The translations under genes were made by a program, and so were the position numbers. From NCBI RefSeq assembly GCF_900187385.1, contig NZ_FYEY01000001.1, positions 1,302,001 through 1,366,000 on the forward strand: a stretch of DNA of 64,000 nucleotides, read 5' to 3'. Origin of the DNA: Streptomyces sp. 2114.4 (GTDB taxonomy: Bacteria; Actinomycetota; Actinomycetes; Streptomycetales; Streptomycetaceae). Of the stretch, positions 62,184 through 64,000 are shown in pieces (within the stretch, counting starts at the first letter, position 1; every line of letters starts with the position of its first letter). Below the pieces are notes generated by a model, which saw only the letters and a list, made by a program, of their open reading frames with translations, was not told the origin of the DNA and made no database searches.

Positions 62184-64000
62184 TCAGGTCTTCTCGGTCA
62201 CTCCGGCCGAGTCGAAGGTGGCGACCTCGTGCATGGCACGGGCGGCGCTCTGCACCACGGGCAGCGCGAGCAGGGCGCCGGTGCCCTCGCCGAGGCGCAG
62301 ATCGAGGTCGACCAGCGGGCGCAGGCCCAGCTTGTTGAGGGCCGCGACATGGCCCGGCTCGGCGCTGCGGTGTCCGGCGATGCAGGCGGCCAGCGCCTCG
62401 GGGGCGATGGCGCGGGCGACCAGGGCGGCGGCGCCGGCGCTGACCCCGTCGAGGATCACCGGCGTGCGCAGCGAGGCGCCGCCGAGGATCAGGCCGACGA
62501 GGGCGGCGTGCTCCAGGCCGCCGACCGCGGCGAGGACACCGATGGGGTCGGCCGGATCGGGCTGGTGCAGCTCCAGGGCGCGGCGGACGACCTCGACCTT
62601 GCGGGCGTGCGTCTCGTCGTTGATGCCGGTGCCGCGGCCGGTGACCTCGCCCGGGTCGACGCCGGTGTAGACGGAGATCAGCGCGGCGGAGGTGGTGGTG
62701 TTGGCGATGCCCATCTCGCCGGTGAGCAGCGCCTTGTTGCCGGCCGCGACCAGGTCGCGGGCGGTGTCGATACCGACCTCGATGGCCTTGAGCACGTCCT
62801 CCTGGGTCATCGCCGGGCCGGCCGTGAAGTCGGCGGTGCCGGCGCGGACCTTGCGGGGCAGCAGACCCGGGGTGGCGGGCAGGTCGCTCGCGACACCGAC
62901 GTCCACGACGCAGACCTCGGCGCCGACCTGGTTGGCGAAGGCGTTGCAGACCGCGCCGCCGCCCAGGAAGTTGGCGACCATCTGGCCGGTGACCTCCTGG
63001 GGCCAGGGGGTCACGCCCTGGGCGTGGACACCGTGGTCACCGGCGAAGATCGCTACGGCGGCCGGCTCCGGGATGGGCGGCGGGCACTTGCGGGACAGTC
63101 CGGACAGCTGCGCGGAGATGATCTCCAGCATGCCCAGCGCCCCGGCCGGCTTGGTCATCCGCTTCTGCCGCTCCCAGGCCTCGCCGAGCGCCTTGGCGTC
63201 CAGCGGGCGGATGCCCTGCAGGGTCTCCTGGAGGAGGTCGTGCGGGCTCTCGCCGGGCAGCGCGCGGCGGCCGTAGGTCTCCTCGTGGACGACCCAGGAC
63301 AGCGGGCGCCGCTTGGACCAGCCGGCCTGCAGCAGCTCGGGCTCCTCCGGGAACTCGTCGACGTAACCGATGCACAGGTAGGCGACGACTTCGAGGTGCT
63401 CGGGCAGGCCCAGTTCGCGGACCATCTCGCGCTCGTCGAAGAAGCTCACCCAGCCGACGCCCAGGCCCTCGGCGCGGGCGGCGAGCCAGAGGTTCTCGAC
63501 GGCGAGCGCGGAGGAGTACGGGGCCATCTGCGGCTGGGTGTGCCGGCCGAGGGTGTGCCGGCCGCCGCGGGTGGAGTCGGCGGTGACGACGATGTTCACC
63601 GGCGTTTCGAGGATGGCCTCGATCTTCAGCTCGCGGAACTGCTTGGCGCGCGCCTTGGGCAGCGACTTGGCGTACGCCTCACGCTGCCGCATGGCGAGCT
63701 GGTGCATCTTCTCGCGGGTCTCCTCCGAGCGGATGACCACGAAGTCCCAGGGCTGGGAGTGGCCGACGCTGGGGGCGGTGTGGGCCGCCTCCAGGACGCG
63801 CAGCAGCACCTCGTTGGGGATCGGGTCGCCGCGGAAGCCGTTGCGGATGTCGCGGCGTTCGCGCATCACGCGGTGCACGGCGGCCCGCTCGTCGTCGTCG
63901 TACCCGGCGGCCGGGGACGGCACCTCGGCCGCGTCGGACACTGCGGGGTCGCCGCCGTCGGGCTGCTCACCGGCCGGCTGCGGCTGGTCGTCGCCGAGCT
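62184..64000 (-). CDS. cobT: BluB-CobT fusion: DMB synthase and DMB phosphoribosyltransferase, N-terminus beyond window
   Basis: Two enzymes for the lower ligand of B12. Numbering from the GTG at 63941, residues about 20-225 match BluB, the flavin-dependent 5,6-dimethylbenzimidazole synthase (RRDIRNGFRG, then G-H-S-Q-P-W and a V-G-W-V-S-F). Residues about 240-580 match CobT, with F-A-G-D-H-G-V-H near 300 and T-G-E-M-G-I-A-N near 410. That GTG lacks a ribosome site, and the frame stays open with an acidic Pro/Gln-rich sequence to base 64000, so the true start is probably outside. Confidence 0.9.
   Translation of the reverse strand, partial: LGDDQPQPAGEQPDGGDPAVSDAAEVPSPAAGYDDDERAAVHRVMRERRDIRNGFRGDPIPNEVLLRVLEAAHTAPSVGHSQPWDFVVIRSEETREKMHQLAMRQREAYAKSLPKARAKQFRELKIEAILETPVNIVVTADSTRGGRHTLGRHTQPQMAPYSSALAVENLWLAARAEGLGVGWVSFFDEREMVRELGLPEHLEVVAYLCIGYVDEFPEEPELLQAGWSKRRPLSWVVHEETYGRRALPGESPHDLLQETLQGIRPLDAKALGEAWERQKRMTKPAGALGMLEIISAQLSGLSRKCPPPIPEPAAVAIFAGDHGVHAQGVTPWPQEVTGQMVANFLGGGAVCNAFANQVGAEVCVVDVGVASDLPATPGLLPRKVRAGTADFTAGPAMTQEDVLKAIEVGIDTARDLVAAGNKALLTGEMGIANTTTSAALISVYTGVDPGEVTGRGTGINDETHARKVEVVRRALELHQPDPADPIGVLAAVGGLEHAALVGLILGGASLRTPVILDGVSAGAAALVARAIAPEALAACIAGHRSAEPGHVAALNKLGLRPLVDLDLRLGEGTGALLALPVVQSAARAMHEVATFDSAGVTEKT

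Overview
The window is a very GC-rich actinobacterial chromosome segment, and the evidence points to Streptomyces. Third codon positions are almost all G or C, GTG and TTG starts are frequent, there is an ssgB sporulation gene, and the gene order alaS / rpsD / hisS / relA / apt / secF-secD / ruvBAC / pdxT-pdxS / pimA / thrS / ssgB / cobA matches what I remember of the S. coelicolor SCO149x-SCO155x region. Much of the same order also exists in Mycobacterium (roughly Rv2580c-Rv2614c, from memory). Most of the window is therefore core housekeeping DNA. I see no prophage, insertion sequence, CRISPR array, rRNA or secondary-metabolite cluster.

Layout. 1-8218 (minus): a co-directional string of two small membrane proteins, alaS, ruvX, mltG, aroE, aroC and aroK (cut by the window edge), several of them joined by ATGA or TGATG overlaps. 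8413-10644 (plus): a STAND-type ATPase with no visible DNA-binding domain, read from what looks like a leaderless promoter. 10720-12266: rpsD and a divergent DUF2470 gene sharing a 58-bp gap that holds an iron box. 12331-16793 (minus): rarA, a VKOR-family protein, hisS and a metallo-hydrolase. 16956-19263 (plus): a membrane-anchored cyclophilin and a DUF349 protein. 19424-28914 (minus): relA, apt, secF, secD, yajC, ruvB, ruvA, ruvC. 29085-31458 (minus): yebC and pdxT-pdxS. 31652-35181 (minus): a LemA-like protein, then the phosphatidylinositol mannoside genes (pimA, acyltransferase, PIP synthase) with overlapping starts and stops. 35458-39581 (plus): an EF-G-like GTPase and a membrane protein.

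39600-42981 holds a beta-propeller lipoprotein, an unusual deacetylase-fold lipoprotein, a HIT-family phosphorylase and a K+ channel. 43071-47844 holds thrS, a two-gene DUF4365 nuclease-like module and a divergent DEDDh exonuclease. 47981-55624 carries seven tRNA genes (two Val-CAC, Gly, Cys, three Val-GAC) around ssgB, a CGNR regulator, a DsbA-like protein, a GNAT enzyme and pabB-pabC. 55688-64000 has a His-rich zinc protein, a phosphotransferase, a Ser/Thr kinase, an RNA methyltransferase, the siroheme/cobalamin methylase and a BluB-CobT fusion that runs off the right edge.

How they work together: aromatic amino-acid precursors (aroK/C/E), stringent response and purine salvage (relA, apt), protein export (secDF-yajC), Holliday junction processing (ruvABC, ruvX, rarA), vitamin B6 (pdxST), inner-envelope glycolipids (the pim genes), folate (pabBC), tetrapyrrole/B12 (cobA, bluB-cobT) and translation (alaS, hisS, thrS, rpsD, tRNAs).

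The less ordinary material lies in the small accessory insertions. These are the DUF4365 module, the deacetylase-like protein with an altered catalytic motif beside a propeller lipoprotein, the iron box, a 166-bp foldback element, and several tandem repeats in intergenic DNA.
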